A model generated the notes under the pieces. That model searched no databases. It was not told the origin of the DNA and saw nothing but the letters and a program-made list of their open reading frames with translations. This document shows, one piece after another, positions 11,813 through 23,742 of a stretch of 64,000 nt of DNA; position 1 is the stretch's first letter; every line of letters starts with the position of its first letter. Both the position numbers and the translations under genes were made by a program. The DNA comes from Exophiala sp. HKRS030. Taxonomy: Eukaryota; Ascomycota; Eurotiomycetes; Chaetothyriales; Herpotrichiellaceae. The stretch is from the NCBI GenBank assembly GCA_023897205.1, contig JAHWDD010000007.1, forward strand, positions 4,402,001 to 4,466,000. The letters are read 5' to 3'.

Positions 11813-14578
11813 TCAGCTAAGAAAGGCTCTTCTTGCGTTCCTGGCTCTTTCGCTTGAATAAGCATCGATCTTAACTCCCACAAAAATGATTTCGTAGCCA
11901 CCTCGGATCGAGTCTTGTGTGCAAGGTTGCACTCGAAGTCGCCACTGGCCTGTACGGATGGTCCAATCCCCAAGATCGCTTTGACTACTTTGTCTCTTTC
12001 GTTTCTTTGTCGATGGGGCAGACGACAATCGACTAGTTTGAATGGGAGGCACAGGCAAAGTCCCTCTTGGGGTAGATGAAGCTCCTGTCGACTGAGTTGA
12101 GGCTCCTGCCTGGGTCTGCCGAGTTTGAGGCCGGCGTTGATGGGTCAATACTTGAGCCCGGCCTGCTTTGGAGGCCGTGTCTTCACTCATTGCATCTGAT
12201 TCCGATTCCGATTCGGTAGGAGCCACCGACGGGCCATTCAACATGACTTGTCCAAGTGCGCTGTCCCAGTCCACCTCGTAAGACTCGCCATCCAGCGTGA
12301 TCTCAGTAGCAGGCTCAAAACGAACCTTCACTCGATCCTCGCTCAAGGGCGTGTGGCCCGGGCTTGCAGACTGCGACGACCTTCCACCGGAAAGCATCAA
12401 TAAGCCTAGAGGCGCATTTGTCGGCAGATTCATTTTGTTGGCCACTACTTGAAACAATGACGATATTCTTGCCTTTGCCAAGTTGTGAAAGTCTGCCCTC
12501 ATGTCGGTGAGATCGAGGACTGTATTCTCACCACCCACCTGGACGACCATCTCGTATGAGGTGTCATCTACGAATGGTCTTGCATAATAAACCCATCCAC
12601 CTAACGTAGAATTCTCGCCCGGCAACGCGTCGTCGCTATTGTAAGACACACCTGAAGGTTTGACATCTTCAAGACGAAGACAAATCTCCGACTTTTGTCT
12701 TTGAAGATTGAAGGTTATCTCGTGAGCAATTATCTTCTGTTCCAAACCTCTGAGATGAAAGTAGCGACAATCCCTCAGCAATTCGGCTCGATGTGAATCA
12801 TTCCTGATGTGCAAAGGGTAGCCGCGTAGTAGGTGCAGAAGCTCTGCAAATATTTCTGCTGATCGGCCAGGCACATATGGTGGGGTAATTGAAGGCGGCC
12901 TGAGAAGTCCGCGGCGGTCTAAGCCAGGAAACACCTCGCCAGGTGTAGAGAAGAAGACGGCGAAGCCCAGCGAGAAGAAATTTGGAGAGTTCCCAGGTTC
13001 TGAGAAGATATCTTTTGGTATTTGAAAATGTTTTTCTCCAATTTGAATAAAAATTTCGGATTCGAACAATTGGTCTATCAGGCGAGGTACTAAGACGCAA
13101 TTAGCATGAATTGAGCACTCAGCATGCGGCGCCTCTTACGGCTGTAGAATTGTGCATCAGCGAATAGCTTGACAAAGTGACTCCCGTCTGATGGTTTGAC
13201 GTAGTAACCTTCAGGAATGTAAGTGTTGTCTAGAACTCTGGTTCATGCAACATACCTTGTAGATGGCGTGCAACATCTCGAAAAGTAGCAGGATCGCGGT
13301 CAATGTACAGGGTCCGCACTCCTCCAGATTCTTCGTTCTGCCTGATTTGTTCTTCGAAGAATTGAGTAAAGTATGACGGCGCTGTTACGCATCAGTGCCT
13401 GCCACCTCCTCCGCAGTGCTTGTCAGAACTTACCATCAGAGGAAATTGAGGCTCCTGATAGCCTGAACAAATCCGAGCCGATTTGGATGGGAAATACCTT
13501 CTCTGGGGGCAGAATCGATGGAGGATGCCCTGAGGACGTCCTTGTGCCTCTAGCTCTCTGCGAGCCTTGCGACGAAGCCGTGGGTAAATTCACAGTTGGT
13601 CGTGGCGTAGAGCCTGTAGCCTGCCTCGTTCTCCTCGCGCCGACAGCTCCAGTGCTCAGAAGCCCCCGGGAAGTGGTGGGGTGTTCAGATGAATTAGATC
13701 CTTCATCAGGCGATGATGGACCGATGCCTGACATCCGCTCAAAGGTTACTGAACGAGGATTTACGTTGGTAGAGTCGAGATCAGGATTCGAGGAGGGACC
13801 AAGTGGTCGAGACTGCTTGTCTGATATGGAGTCGGTAGAAGCATACGCTGTGGAGCTGGCCTTTCGTTTCAGGACTGATCTTGGTTGCAAAGGCTGAGCA
13901 AAGGTCTTCACCGAAGCGTTACCATTGGAAGCGGTGGCCGCGCCGGCCGGATGTTTTGGTGATTGTGGCGGGTCAGTTGAGGGAGTAGACAGGGTATCAG
14001 TGAACCTGTATGTAGAAGGGGCGTCGAACTCGTCAAAATTTTGGATATCTTCGTTAATCAATTCTCCAGTTGGCTCATATAATGGCTGGGCCGTGGGATA
14101 GAGGTGCGGTCTAGACGGAGTAACCCACGGCTGAGAGCCAAAGCTTGGGGTAACTAGGTTATAGCTGGTGCCATGGGTTGCATCAGTAGAAGGAGGAGCT
14201 AAGGAAAGCTGGGAGTCTATAGAATGGACAGTGGCGGTAGGGAGCTCTGGGCTGCCGAGCAGGAGAGCAGGTCGCGTGTCTGGGAAGGATTAGCGGTGTC
14301 AGCACTCGGGCATCACGATGTGCGGTTTTTGTGTAGACACCACTAATGGATCGGGATTTATTGGAGTCGTTGCGGTGATTAGTAGCTCTAAAACCTTGCG
14401 CCTCAAGACCAACTGGGCCTGTCCCAGTTACGGTGCCACTTGAGGTGAGTTCGGAGCCTTTGTGTCCATATTGTGTGGTGGAAATGGGGATGGCTGGGGA
14501 AATCAACTTTGTGTCAGACGTATTCCAAAAGGTGACATTATTGTCAAAGTCAGAACCCTGATGTGGGTCCGACATCAC
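11813..14578 (-). CDS. BTB/POZ domain protein with two BTB-like regions, multi-exon
   Basis: Splicing by eye gives a low-complexity Ser/Thr/Pro-rich N-terminal region, then BTB region 1 (PIQIGSDLFRLSGASISSDG joined to APSYFTQFFEEQ, TLYIDRDPATFRDVARHLQ and GYYVKPSDGSHFVKLFADA). BTB region 2 follows (ESEIFIQIGEKHFQIPKDIF ... FAELLHLLRGYPLHI). The C-terminal half ends in a basic stretch (STKKRKRQS) and a conserved-looking WTIRTGQWRLRVQP segment. The T1-like pattern (DRDPATF, YLRxGY-like) suggests an adaptor or oligomerisation role, possibly with cullin-3. Supported introns lie near 13369-13428 (gtaagt...acag), 13213-13257 and 13087-13137. A further intron near 14281-14340 links the N-terminal exon. 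The start is uncertain: ATG at 14578 is used, and another open frame at 14550-14801 might contribute. Confidence 0.7.
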
Positions 14579-16788
14579 GCACAGCGAGCAAGCCTATCGC
14601 GGTGCTCTGGGTGTGGGAAAGGTTCTCCCGACCACCTGGAGATGTACTTGACCACTGGACCGTACTGGCAGACATACAGCCCTGAGGCTGGTCGATATTA
14701 AAATCGAGTACAGGGCGCCCAAGTGCGGAGTGCGATAGGAATGGTGACAGCGTGAACCCGCTTCCCAGGAGCTCGGGACTTCGCGGTGCAGTTTGGCCCA
14801 CTACTATCTTAGTTATCGAGCGACACCAGTGTAAGGGCTTGGTGAAAGTTAGTTAGAGCTCTCAGGCGAAGTCCACGGTGGTGCTGCGTGGTGGGTCGAT
14901 GGTCTTTGTCACTCGAGGCCTCGTTTCTGTGGTTTTTGGAGTTTCGGAACAGACCACGGACCCGTCAGGAGACCGGGATTACTGGACTGGAATTGGAGAG
15001 AGCGGACACAAATCTTCGGTGGCTATCCGTGGGGCTTCTGGTGTGCCTTGGACCTTTGGCTATGACTTTGGCGGCGGTGCTAAAGATCGAGGGATGAGGT
15101 TCTTGGCTCAACTGTGCGATGAGTAAGCCCTGAGTCATAGTTCAAGCTCGCGGGTCATTGGCCAAGGTGGTCTGACAACTCTCAAAGGCGAGTCTTGTGA
15201 CGCATGCCGATTACCAACAGCCGGCACCATTTGAAGTCAGTCTCCGTGACGGCAGTGGCGAGGGTGGGAATCGGGAGCGAGATTGATGAGATTGGTGATG
15301 ATTATGATGATTATGATGATAGAAAACAAAGGTGTACGTACTGGAAATGTGCTAATAAGCTTAGCTTACTGCGGGACGGGCGCTTGGCTCCACGAGGCCT
15401 GTTGGGCTTGAGGACTTCGAGAGCTCGAACGCACAGCGAGCGAGAATCGAGGTCTCATGTATATATGTCCCCTTGACCAATAATGGATGATTTTGACGTT
15501 CCCGAACAAACGAGGCTCAGAGTTTATTCGACGAGTTTGTCGCATAAAGAGGCGTTGCCAATCTTGTGCCACAAGGCCGGTGGGGATTCAATGCGAGGAT
15601 TCGTACCGAAAGGAAACGTCCATGAATAGATGCTATACCCCAATGGACTGCCGGATAGTCGCGTGTCTGTATACCAGCCGTGACTATCCCAATGCGCACA
15701 AACTTGATTGCAGACGAAACTGGGGCCTGATGGTCCCGATTAGGACGGCACTAATTACTAGGACCTTCTCTGGCGTAATGTATGAGCAAGGATAAGATCA
15801 AGCATAGTGGATCTATGACGTCCCTGAAGCAGTCGTCCCTTGAAATGTTGAGATTTGTGCAAAAGAGTTTGTTCGTAAGAGTGTGAACGGCGTCGAACGA
15901 AAAATGCGGTGGAGAATGCCGTCAGAATTTGGTAGTGTCCTTCACCAATGTAATCTCACGTCGTATGCATATCAGGCTGCAGATGTTGATGGTCGGAGAC
16001 GATCTAGCCAAAAGACACTCGTACTCGTCCAGGGGACGAAGTTCTGGAACGACCGGGACGACGTAACGCGATTCGACGATGTCGATGAAACGCAGAGGGA
16101 TCGTCCTCTAGCAATATGCACCTAATACTCCTCGTGTTGGCACTCAATGGTGAATGCCAGGTCTGGTTCGAAGCCAAGGCAGGGTGGCTTTCAGTCCGTA
16201 TCGTGGACGTTGCAGACCATCAACCGAGCCAATCGTGGTGCAGCCGATCTGCGGCTACCGTCCCGTGTCTACAGAGTTGCTAAGAAGGCTGAGCTGTTAT
16301 ATGCAGGATTTTGGGCAATATACTGGAGATGTCAGTACCAACGACGAGTCTTGACCTTTTATGACCGCGTAGGTCGACCTCACGACAAGAAGAAATGCAG
16401 GCAGGAACACGGGATAGGTGTCAAGAAGACCTGGTTGCGGCCCTAAACTTGCGTTCAGCTCGTCAGCGGGTGGAAGAGAAGCCTAACTCGCCCCAAGCTC
16501 TATCGAATGCCAGCCAAAGGTTTCTCCCTGGCCCCAGATCACTTTGCTAGTCTAAGCGGCTGTAGTTGAGTGACTGGCTTGACCTGACCCTCTGCCGATG
16601 AACCGAAGTCAATACAGTCAGATTTGTGGCGCTGAAGAGGGGCCAAATCTTAACGACTCTCGCCTGGATGGACCAAGGCTATGGACATGCTGAATGCATT
16701 GAAATTTATTTGGAATTTGGTGTCGGGCATGGAGGGAGCTGGGCTCTTGCTTTGGATTGTTTGAGGCCGAAAGAGTACTTGTGGTGCC
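14579..16788. other. Intergenic, no supported gene; small GAT-rich repeat
   Basis: 2.2 kb of sequence with overlapping short ORFs on both strands and no domain signature. A trinucleotide-type low-complexity tract (gat/tat repeats) lies at about 15283-15322. The part nearest 14579 probably contains the promoter and 5' leader of the BTB gene. Confidence 0.45.
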
Positions 16789-17686
16789 TCATAAATTGGT
16801 CTTGTGCTCGCCTTCGATGTCGATGATTTTCTGAGTTGCGCGCTTGTACGCTTCTTGTTGATGAATGCGTTCAACCCAAGCCCATACAAGTGGATATTGC
16901 TCCTTGGACAGTCCAGACCGAGTTTGGCCAGCCTCTAGAGGAAACGATAACAGTATGTCGGCTGCACTCAGGTCTTTGCCACAAAAGAACGCGCCATTAT
17001 CTGGTGAGGTCTTCAATTGACCCTCCAAAAAGTCATAATGAGTCTTCATATTGGAAGACAGAAAGCTGGCTTCAATCTTGTTTGCGACACCATTGGTGAT
17101 GGGCTTAATGAAAAATGGCACAGGCGCTTGTCGGATCCCTGTCTGGATAAGCCAAAGATGTAAAGGAGTGGGATAAAATGGACTACTCACTCTGCATGAT
17201 GAGTGATAAAAGCATGAGCGGCATGATACTGCCTTCGGCATAATGCATCAACATGCGATATCTGATCCATGATTCGGTCTCCCCACCAATCTGACCTTCT
17301 TTGCCGGCTGTGTACCGTTGCGGAACAAGCGACTTCCCGTAGTAATCGCATAGATACTCGGTGATGGCGGCAGACTCGGCCAACACAATTGGCTGTGGGG
17401 AGTCTGGGGCCTGAATTGAGACAACTGGTGATTTACCGAGAGGGTAGACCTCCTTTAATTCGGGCGGAGCAAGACCTGCTTTGGTTCGCTTGTATGTCTT
17501 CAATTCGTAAGGAAGACCAAGTTCCTCAAGTAGCCAAAGGATACGATGTGAGCGAGAAACCTCCAGCCTGTCTTGGTTTAGTATAGACTGTAGGCTGGGT
17601 TCGAGAAAACGGTGTGAGGTCTCCATCACTTACCAATGAAGCACAATCTTTGGCTTTGGATCCGAGGTGGCGGTGTTTTCAGCCAT
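16789..17686 (-). CDS. Glutathione S-transferase, Gtt1-like
   Basis: Conjugates glutathione to electrophiles. Three exons (17634-17686, 17191-17567, 16789-17138) join in frame to 259 residues. The first intron (66 nt) has gtaagt, a tactaaac branch site and cag. The start MAENTATSDPKPKIVLHW runs across the junction into LEVSRSHRILWLLEELGL, the alpha-1 region of the thioredoxin fold. YPLGKSPVV (cis-Pro loop) and LAESAAITEYL (the ES glutathione gamma-glutamyl contact) follow. The all-alpha C-terminal domain contains RIRQAPVPFFIKPI and the CGKDLSAADILLSFPL helix cap. The KSPVV and VPFFIKPI features resemble fungal Gtt1-type GSTs that associate with the ER. An internal Met exists at 17629, but it falls within intron 1. 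Confidence 0.88.
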
Positions 17687-18497
17687 AATCACAGCGGTTA
17701 TCCAATGGAGATAGATCTTACGAAATGGTCGAAATGGTTAGTCTTCTGTTACCACTTTCGGAACCCTAGCAGGGCTGACAACTTACAAGGACTGGCTGAT
17801 TTTCGGGTTTTCGCAATGCTGTTGATCGAGTCAGATTCAGTGTCAGCGCACTAACTACTGAGGGTTGTTCGTGAGTTGCCTCTTCTTTTCAGTGATTGAA
17901 CGTTGTCCCTTGCCGTCGACTGGTACTACGACCAAAGCCGTGCAATTTATATTGTTTTGTAGGTTCGTCGACCCGATGATGAAGTTCCTTCGAGCAGGTC
18001 GGGAATTCTTCCTTGATGAAGAAGACATCAAGCCAGACGCAGTAAAAGGTGCAAATTAGAGGAAAGCTGATTGCCCCACTAAGCGCAAAGAGTTTCGGGG
18101 AAAGAGCGGCTATGCTAGTTGGCATCGCACCTGCCACCGAGGTGACAGACTCACATGTGCCTGCCTTGGGTCATGGTTTGTAAATCTGCCTCATGAGGCA
18201 ATCACGGGTTCATACTTCACGGGTCTAAATATCTACTGTACTAACATGAAGTCAGGGATCTAAGGACCTTTGACCTCATATTCGCAGGTACAAACATTGA
18301 CTTCCATCTTCAGCTAATTACTCGGAAGAGCGAGCAGCATTACGGGCAGTTCCAACCTCTAAGCTTGTACCTCATCGACAACATAATCAGATTACCGCAT
18401 CCGCCCGAGAACAAATGACAACATCAACAAAAAGACGCAGCATTAATAAGGTACTATCTACGTAAGGGGTCCTTCATAATCACTGACCGACATCCTT
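17687..18497. other. Intergenic, one weak hydrophobic ORF
   Basis: About 0.8 kb. A reverse-strand ORF (17889-18137, 82 codons) encodes a hydrophobic stretch (FALSGAISFPLICTFYCVW), but it overlaps a plus-strand ORF of similar length and has no family match that I recognise. It is not called as a gene. Confidence 0.4.
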
Positions 18498-18998
18498 CTA
18501 CTTTTTTCCAGCACTCGGATTTCGTGCCAATACCCAGACTCCTAGCAACCCAGCTCCGAGAGCCAGTACACCTCTTACGTAGGTCTGTGAAGCCCATGCC
18601 TCCAGCAGCTTCAACACCTCTTCCCTCTTGACACTTTGAACCGCAGCCACATCCATTTGGCTCACTTTCAACAACCGGGTGATACCAGGCTGCATCCAGA
18701 CTGCGGTGTAAATGGGAATAGAAATTGCCAAGGCCGCGGCCATCGCGTGTTCCTTCCACGCGCCAGGCGAGACATATGCAGCGGTTGCATTGAAGACAGC
18801 TGAAGTGACAGTGAGTGGGACAACCACTTTGCCCCCGGTATAATAGAGCACCGACAGAATGCGGGTAGACTCAGAGATGGGAAGAGGTAAGATGGCTGGA
18901 ATGCATATTCCGGCAGCGCAGAAGCTCACACCAGAGCTTATAAGTGCCGTGGTGAGTCCCAATGCCTGAGTGGTGCGAAGGGCGCTCGGGCTGTCCAT
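18498..18998 (-). CDS. DUF1772 membrane protein (anthrone-oxygenase-like family)
   Basis: 166 residues from the Met at 18998 (MDSPSALRTTQALGL). It has about four hydrophobic segments: TTALISSGVSFCAAGICIPAI, the VVVPLTVTSAVFNATAAYV region, AMAAALAISIPIYTAVW, and a C-terminal GVLALGAGLLGVWVLA. The polar block VSQMDVAAVQSVKREEVLKLLEAWASQTYVRG lies before the last helix. This four-helix arrangement with a conserved LLxxWxxxxxxRG before the last helix is characteristic of DUF1772 proteins, which include the anthrone oxygenases of fungal polyketide pathways. No polyketide synthase is nearby, so a pathway role is not claimed. The frame is open for 12 more codons upstream to another Met at 19034, which lacks a hydrophobic start and is considered leader. 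Confidence 0.78.
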   Translation of the reverse strand: MDSPSALRTTQALGLTTALISSGVSFCAAGICIPAILPLPISESTRILSVLYYTGGKVVVPLTVTSAVFNATAAYVSPGAWKEHAMAAALAISIPIYTAVWMQPGITRLLKVSQMDVAAVQSVKREEVLKLLEAWASQTYVRGVLALGAGLLGVWVLARNPSAGKK

Positions 18999-19212
18999 TT
19001 TGTTTTTCGAGGGAGAGTTGTTGTGGAGCTTCAACTACACGTGTGGACCGTACGGACACGATCAGGTGGTGGCCAGGATTATGTGAAAATGTAGAGACAG
19101 GATGCTATCTGCCTTGATTGTCCTCAGGGACATTGTCAATTATGAATGCGTACACCGTCAGGAAAGGACACGTCATGGGAGCCTGGAAGGAGGAATATCT
19201 GGCCGATATCTG

Positions 19213-19437
19213 TCAAGGTTGACGGGGCGGTTCAGCCGAGATAGCTCGAATAGGCTTCTTGCGCACGAGAGTTGAGTTCAACCTGTGGTACAATTCAACC
19301 GCCTCCGACCCTGTCGATGACTTTCCCGTTAGGGCCACCATTGATAGGATCAAAATCAAGGAGATTACAGTAGTCAAAGTAGTGTGAGTAGTCCAGGTAC
19401 GTACATGCTCATGCGGGGACGGACCAAACACTCGCAA
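19213..19437 (-). CDS. Possible small single-span protein, doubtful
   Basis: A 74-codon ORF with one hydrophobic segment (LTTVISLILILSMVAL) followed by a basic tail. It lies between the DUF1772 gene and the complex I subunit gene. No family is recognised and there is no splice or conservation support, so it may be chance. Confidence 0.2.
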   Translation of the reverse strand: MRVFGPSPHEHVRTWTTHTTLTTVISLILILSMVALTGKSSTGSEAVELYHRLNSTLVRKKPIRAISAEPPRQP

Positions 19438-19663
19438 GAATCACCGATACCACAGAGTCTAACCACGTGCTTAGAAAGCCGACAGCAGCATCACGTGACT
19501 ATACTCACTGCTCCCAAGCCCTGCGCGGACCTGCTCCAACTACGGTAAAACATACTTTCAAATAGCGCCGAACCAGATATTGAATTCCAATACGACGACG
19601 GAGCTCTTTCATCGATTCTCAAGCTATCACGACGACCCTTTTCCAGCCTGAAGCCTCACCACT

Positions 19664-20121
19664 ATGGCGGGACCCACGCGTATGCCTCACATGAGTTGAT
19701 TCTCTTCTGTAAACGTCCACCTCGCTGACTTGCAATCGATTACAGCACTTCGTCTCGATCCTGCCTACGAGAAATATAACCGTACGTCCGAACAATCCTA
19801 GTCTGATATTCCTACCAAGGTCGATCTGCGGCCCTCCGATACCCTATTCGATGCCGTCTACGACCTCGTGGATGCGCTGACAATGCTGCACAGAACTGAA
19901 CAAAGACCGGTACAAATATTTCAAGTGGACGCCCCGCACTGCCTGGCTCTCCTTCGTTTACGCAATTGCTGTTCCTACGGCTGTGGGATATCTGTTTGCT
20001 AAGACAGATGTGAGTACTGAGAGCCTGTCTCACCGTGACGGCACCATCTGTTGCTGACAAGATATAGGGCAAATATGAGATGCGGGGGAAGCTGAGAGGA
20101 GACACGATTCGGGAATGGTAG
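19664..20121 (+). CDS. NADH:ubiquinone oxidoreductase (complex I) small subunit, NDUFB4/B15-like
   Basis: Accessory subunit of mitochondrial complex I in the inner membrane. Four short exons (19664-19679, 19746-19781, 19894-20009, 20068-20121) join in frame to 73 residues. It starts MAGPTPLRLDPAYEKYNQ, then LNKDRYKYFKWTPRTAW with one transmembrane helix (LSFVYAIAVPTAVGYLFA), and ends GKYEMRGKLRGDTIREW. The RYKYFKWTPRTAW motif, the single helix and the G-K-x-x-x-R-G-K-x-R-G-D-T-I tail are the signature of the fungal NDUFB4-type subunit. Introns are 66, 112 and 58 nt with gtatgc, gtacgt and gtgagt donors. No ORF-based search would find it because exon 1 encodes only five residues. Confidence 0.85.
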
Positions 20122-20484
20122 ATGCACCAAAGATGTCGGCGTCAAAAGAATTTGGGTCGACTGAAGGCCACAGATGTATATATGGGCATGGAGAATAAAA
20201 AATTGGGGAACCACCTATTTTCATCCTTGAAACGATCAATCGCCAGTCTCAAGGACTCCATTTCTAAGCATGGTCATTAAAGGCCTCTGAATCTATTTAC
20301 AACCTCACTCGGACGTTTCATACTTGGAAAGCAGAGTCACTGACAAGTCCCAAGGTTCCCCCAAGTCCAAGTCGAGAAAAAACTTTGTCCCACATGAACT
20401 TTGCTGCGGTTGATTGCGTTGCCTGCTGTTATGAAGTGTCCCGATATCGCACCGATTGACGCAGACAAGATAAGCCAGGTCTGC

Positions 20485-21078
20485 TCAGGAATCTTTCAAG
20501 TCTATTCTCTTCCACATGCCCAAATGCTCAATGCCTTCTTCATCCCATCGTCCAAGCTTCTCATCCGTGACAAATCCCAGTCTCTGATACATTGGCTCCA
20601 CTCCAACCTGAGCATGCGAAAGTAGAAGACCCTTCCATCCGACAGGCAGGCTCGCCTGGTTTGCAGAAAGCCAACGTGCTGCTTCTTCGCTTAGTTTCCG
20701 ACTGAGTCCCTGACCACGCGCTTCAGGCAGAGTCGCGACACGGCCAATCTTGAAATAGGGTTCCTCATCCGGATCCTCGTAGCCATTCGGGTGAGGACCG
20801 TGTGGAAATGGAACAATTCTGATGACTGATACGGGCCGATCTCGTCTGTCTTCAGTCGGATAGTACGCAACGAAATGCCATGACCTGGGGTCATCTTCGT
20901 CCAATTCGGGTTCCAGGGCACACTTTTGTTCCTCGCAAAACACCTTCACCCTTACATGCATGGCGTCAAGGAAGATCTTGGGTGCGCCTATAGGGAATGG
21001 GTCAGCGGGAAACCCGTGGGGAGCAACAATGTTCCCAGGAGGCGGAAGCATGAGGATTTTAGTGTCGGTTGTCGTCAT
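20485..21078 (-). CDS. GNAT-family N-acetyltransferase
   Basis: 197-residue single-exon protein. The GNAT fold is visible as MHVRVKVFCEEQKCALEPELDEDD (substrate side), SVIRIVPFP, then FKIGRVATLPEARGQGLSRKL. The last block contains the acetyl-CoA pyrophosphate loop (R-G-Q-G-L-S). LLLSHAQVGVEPMYQRLGFV (motif B, Y-x-R-x-G-F) follows. The length and N-terminal CEEQ/ELDEDD arrangement match fungal proteins related to bacterial ElaA-type acetyltransferases. The acyl acceptor is not predictable. The gene is followed by about 360 bp without a gene on its 3' side. Confidence 0.85.
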   Translation of the reverse strand: MTTTDTKILMLPPPGNIVAPHGFPADPFPIGAPKIFLDAMHVRVKVFCEEQKCALEPELDEDDPRSWHFVAYYPTEDRRDRPVSVIRIVPFPHGPHPNGYEDPDEEPYFKIGRVATLPEARGQGLSRKLSEEAARWLSANQASLPVGWKGLLLSHAQVGVEPMYQRLGFVTDEKLGRWDEEGIEHLGMWKRIDLKDS

Positions 21079-21412
21079 TACGATGATTTGAGAACAAGAT
21101 TCTCAACTGTGCGGCAGTGTGACAAGATGTTTTCAGTTTATTTGCAGCGCTATCCCGTCAGTCAGCATTTCAGGCAGGAGACCTCGAGAAGAATAGAGCT
21201 TCTGTGAGGACTTTAGTTCTTTTGCCGCTTGGGCGCCTTTTGACATGAACGGGCAATATTCCAGTCAATTTGTAGAAACACGGCTTGGCTAGCCTTGTTG
21301 TCTGACAACAAGGCTGGAGTTGTTCTCTTTTGATTGGTTAAACACAAATTTCAAAAGCCGGCTTGAAGTGTTTTTGTTCTCAATTAGTTCGTACATGATT
21401 GCGCATTCGTCA

Positions 21413-23116
21413 ATGGCTCTCTATTACGATGCGGCGACAGTCTTGGGAACGGACTTACAAGTCGGTTCATTGAAGTCTCGTGTGTACGACGAGAGTCTTG
21501 GACTACAGTCAAAGCCCGCCCATCTATACGCCTTGATCTCGGAGACTGCAAAATATGACGTCCTTCTATCAGAAGTCATAGAGAATGCAGGCCTACTAGC
21601 CTTGGAATTCAAAGTAAGACAGATTTCAATTGAAGATCCTTCGTGTCACTGCTGACTGACCGAGGCTCTATGGCCGAATCGATAGCTTACTCCACTCCTA
21701 AGCCTCTTCTTGACGCATGATCTACTATTTTCCAAACGCGGAATCTCGGCATCCTCGAGCCATCATCTTCGGCAAGCAGTAGAAAGACACAAAGCAAGGC
21801 TGCAAGCAGAGCTGACGAAGGCCCGTTTGCGGAGGAAGTGCGCTACCGTGGAAGACCTCAAGAGGCTGCTCGTGAGCCAGAAACCAGCTGGAACTCGATC
21901 ACATCCACGATGGGTACGAGTCAACACCCTCCGATCAAGCCTCGCACATGAACTGTCGACAACGTTCGAAGGATATCGCACGGATGCCACTATCAGTGAG
22001 GTTTCGACGAGTCTGTCCTCCACAAAGGTGTTGGCTGTAGATCCCAATATCCCTGGCCTGTTGGCACTCCCACCCAACACGAATCTTATTACAACGCGAG
22101 CATATACTGAAGGTTCGATAATTCTACAAGACAAGGCTTCTTGCTTTCCTGCATACTTACTGGCGGGAGATCAACACGCCCAGCAGGGCCATGGGGACTG
22201 GATTGATGGATGCGCTGCTCCAGGCAATAAGACGTCACATCTAGCGGCGCTTTGCGAGGAGCTGGAAATGCAAGATACCAAGATCTTTGCGTGCGAACGG
22301 GATGGCAGACGGTCAAAGATACTACAGAGCATGATGGACAAGTCGGGAGCCACAAATGTCACAGTGCTGGCCAAGCAGGATTTCCTCGCCCTCGATCCGA
22401 ACGATGCTCAATATCGAAACGTCACCCATTTGCTACTAGACCCCAGTTGTTCTGGCAGTGGTATCCTCGGCAGAGAAGATTTGCCTGCACTAATTCTTCC
22501 AGCTGCTGCCACGCCGGAAAAGGAGCGGCAGTCGCGGAAGACATCTGGTCCACCTAGGTCGAAGAAACGAAAACATGATCCATCTTCGACACCACCGCCA
22601 GAAGACATTGTCGATACTCAAGCAGAGGAAACCAGAGATGCTTCTTATGATCCAGTACGATTGCAGAAATTGTCTACTTTGCAAGCCAAGATAGTGGAAC
22701 ATGCTTTTTCCTTTCCTGCCGCATTGCGGGTTTCATACTCGACGTGTTCTGTGCATGCTGAGGAGAATGAGAATGTGGTGGCAAGGGTCCTAGCGTCGTC
22801 AAATGCTACAACGAGAGGGTGGCGTGTACTGCGACGAGAAGAACAAGTCTCAGGTCTACAGTTGTGGAAGAATAGAGGCTGGAACGCCGAAACACAACGT
22901 GCAGACCCTTCCGGGAACTCATTGTCGGCAAGACCTCTGACCGAGGAAGAACGGGAAGGCTGTATTCGATGCACTCCTGGAGACGACGAGGGGACCATGG
23001 GTTTCTTCCTGTGCGGGTTTGTTCGTGAGCCAGCAATACCTTTGGATATCCCTGCAGATCAGGACGGATCTGATTCGAATCGCACCGAGGAGAGTTGGGA
23101 AGGGTTTAGTGAGTAA
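21413..23116 (+). CDS. RCM1: 25S rRNA (cytosine-C5) methyltransferase, RCM1/NSUN5 family
   Basis: NOP2/Sun family enzyme; yeast Rcm1 and human NSUN5 make an m5C in large-subunit rRNA in the nucleolus. Two exons (21413-21613, 21686-23116; 72-nt intron gtaaga...gatag) give 543 residues. The N-terminus MALYYDAATVLG matches the NSUN5 start, followed by ETAKYDVLLSEVIENAG and, after the splice, LTPLLSLFLTHDLLFSKRG. The catalytic domain shows DGCAAPGNKTSHLAAL (SAM motif I), FACERDGRR (motif II), LLLDPSCSGSG (motif IV, first cysteine) and SYSTCSVHAEENE (motif VI, nucleophilic cysteine). Between motifs IV and VI is a basic insert SKKRKHDPSS that looks like a nuclear localisation signal. Confidence 0.93.
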
Positions 23117-23742
23117 CCAGTTGTGACGACTATTGTCGTCTACTGTCGTGGCCGATGGATGATTTCCTCTCTTAGATAAATAACCTACAGCTGAGATATC
23201 TATCAAAGCTTCCTGACGGCCATTGTTGCCGTTGCGAAGCATAATTGAAAGGATGTCATCGACCAGACAATATTGAGCATTATTAACCTCTCGAATTCCA
23301 AGGACCAATCAATCCAGCCTCAACATTTCGTCCCCGCCCATGTGTTTTACCAATCAGCTATGCCAAGCCTGAAGATTCCATTTGCTGACTGATCAAGGCC
23401 ATTCAGGCAACAGACCGTCGATATCTCGTGACAAGGCCCGCATATTTCTTCTAACTAAGGAAATTGCGATCCAGTTCTTCTTGGTACCATCATTTTTTCC
23501 ACCATATCAAATCCGGTGTCTGAAAGGTTCGCGGCCCTCGAAGCATGACTAGAGACTGCAACACCTTCACCAAAATCGCTGCTGCCAACTGGATCCGCAG
23601 AGAACCCGATTTGTCAGCAAGAATTGGATTTGGGGAACAACCACCAACAATCCTTGATCGAGGCGACGTCGAGGCGACGGCGTGATATCAGGTCCATTTT
23701 CTGGAAATCATTGATTCACTCCACAAGTGTCCTGAATTTTCA
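23117..23742. promoter_or_regulatory. Intergenic / upstream region of the Zn2Cys6 regulator
   Basis: 626 bp between RCM1 and the downstream regulator. An ORF at 23624-24223 overlaps the regulator exon in another frame and is a shadow. Nothing else is recognised. Confidence 0.4.
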
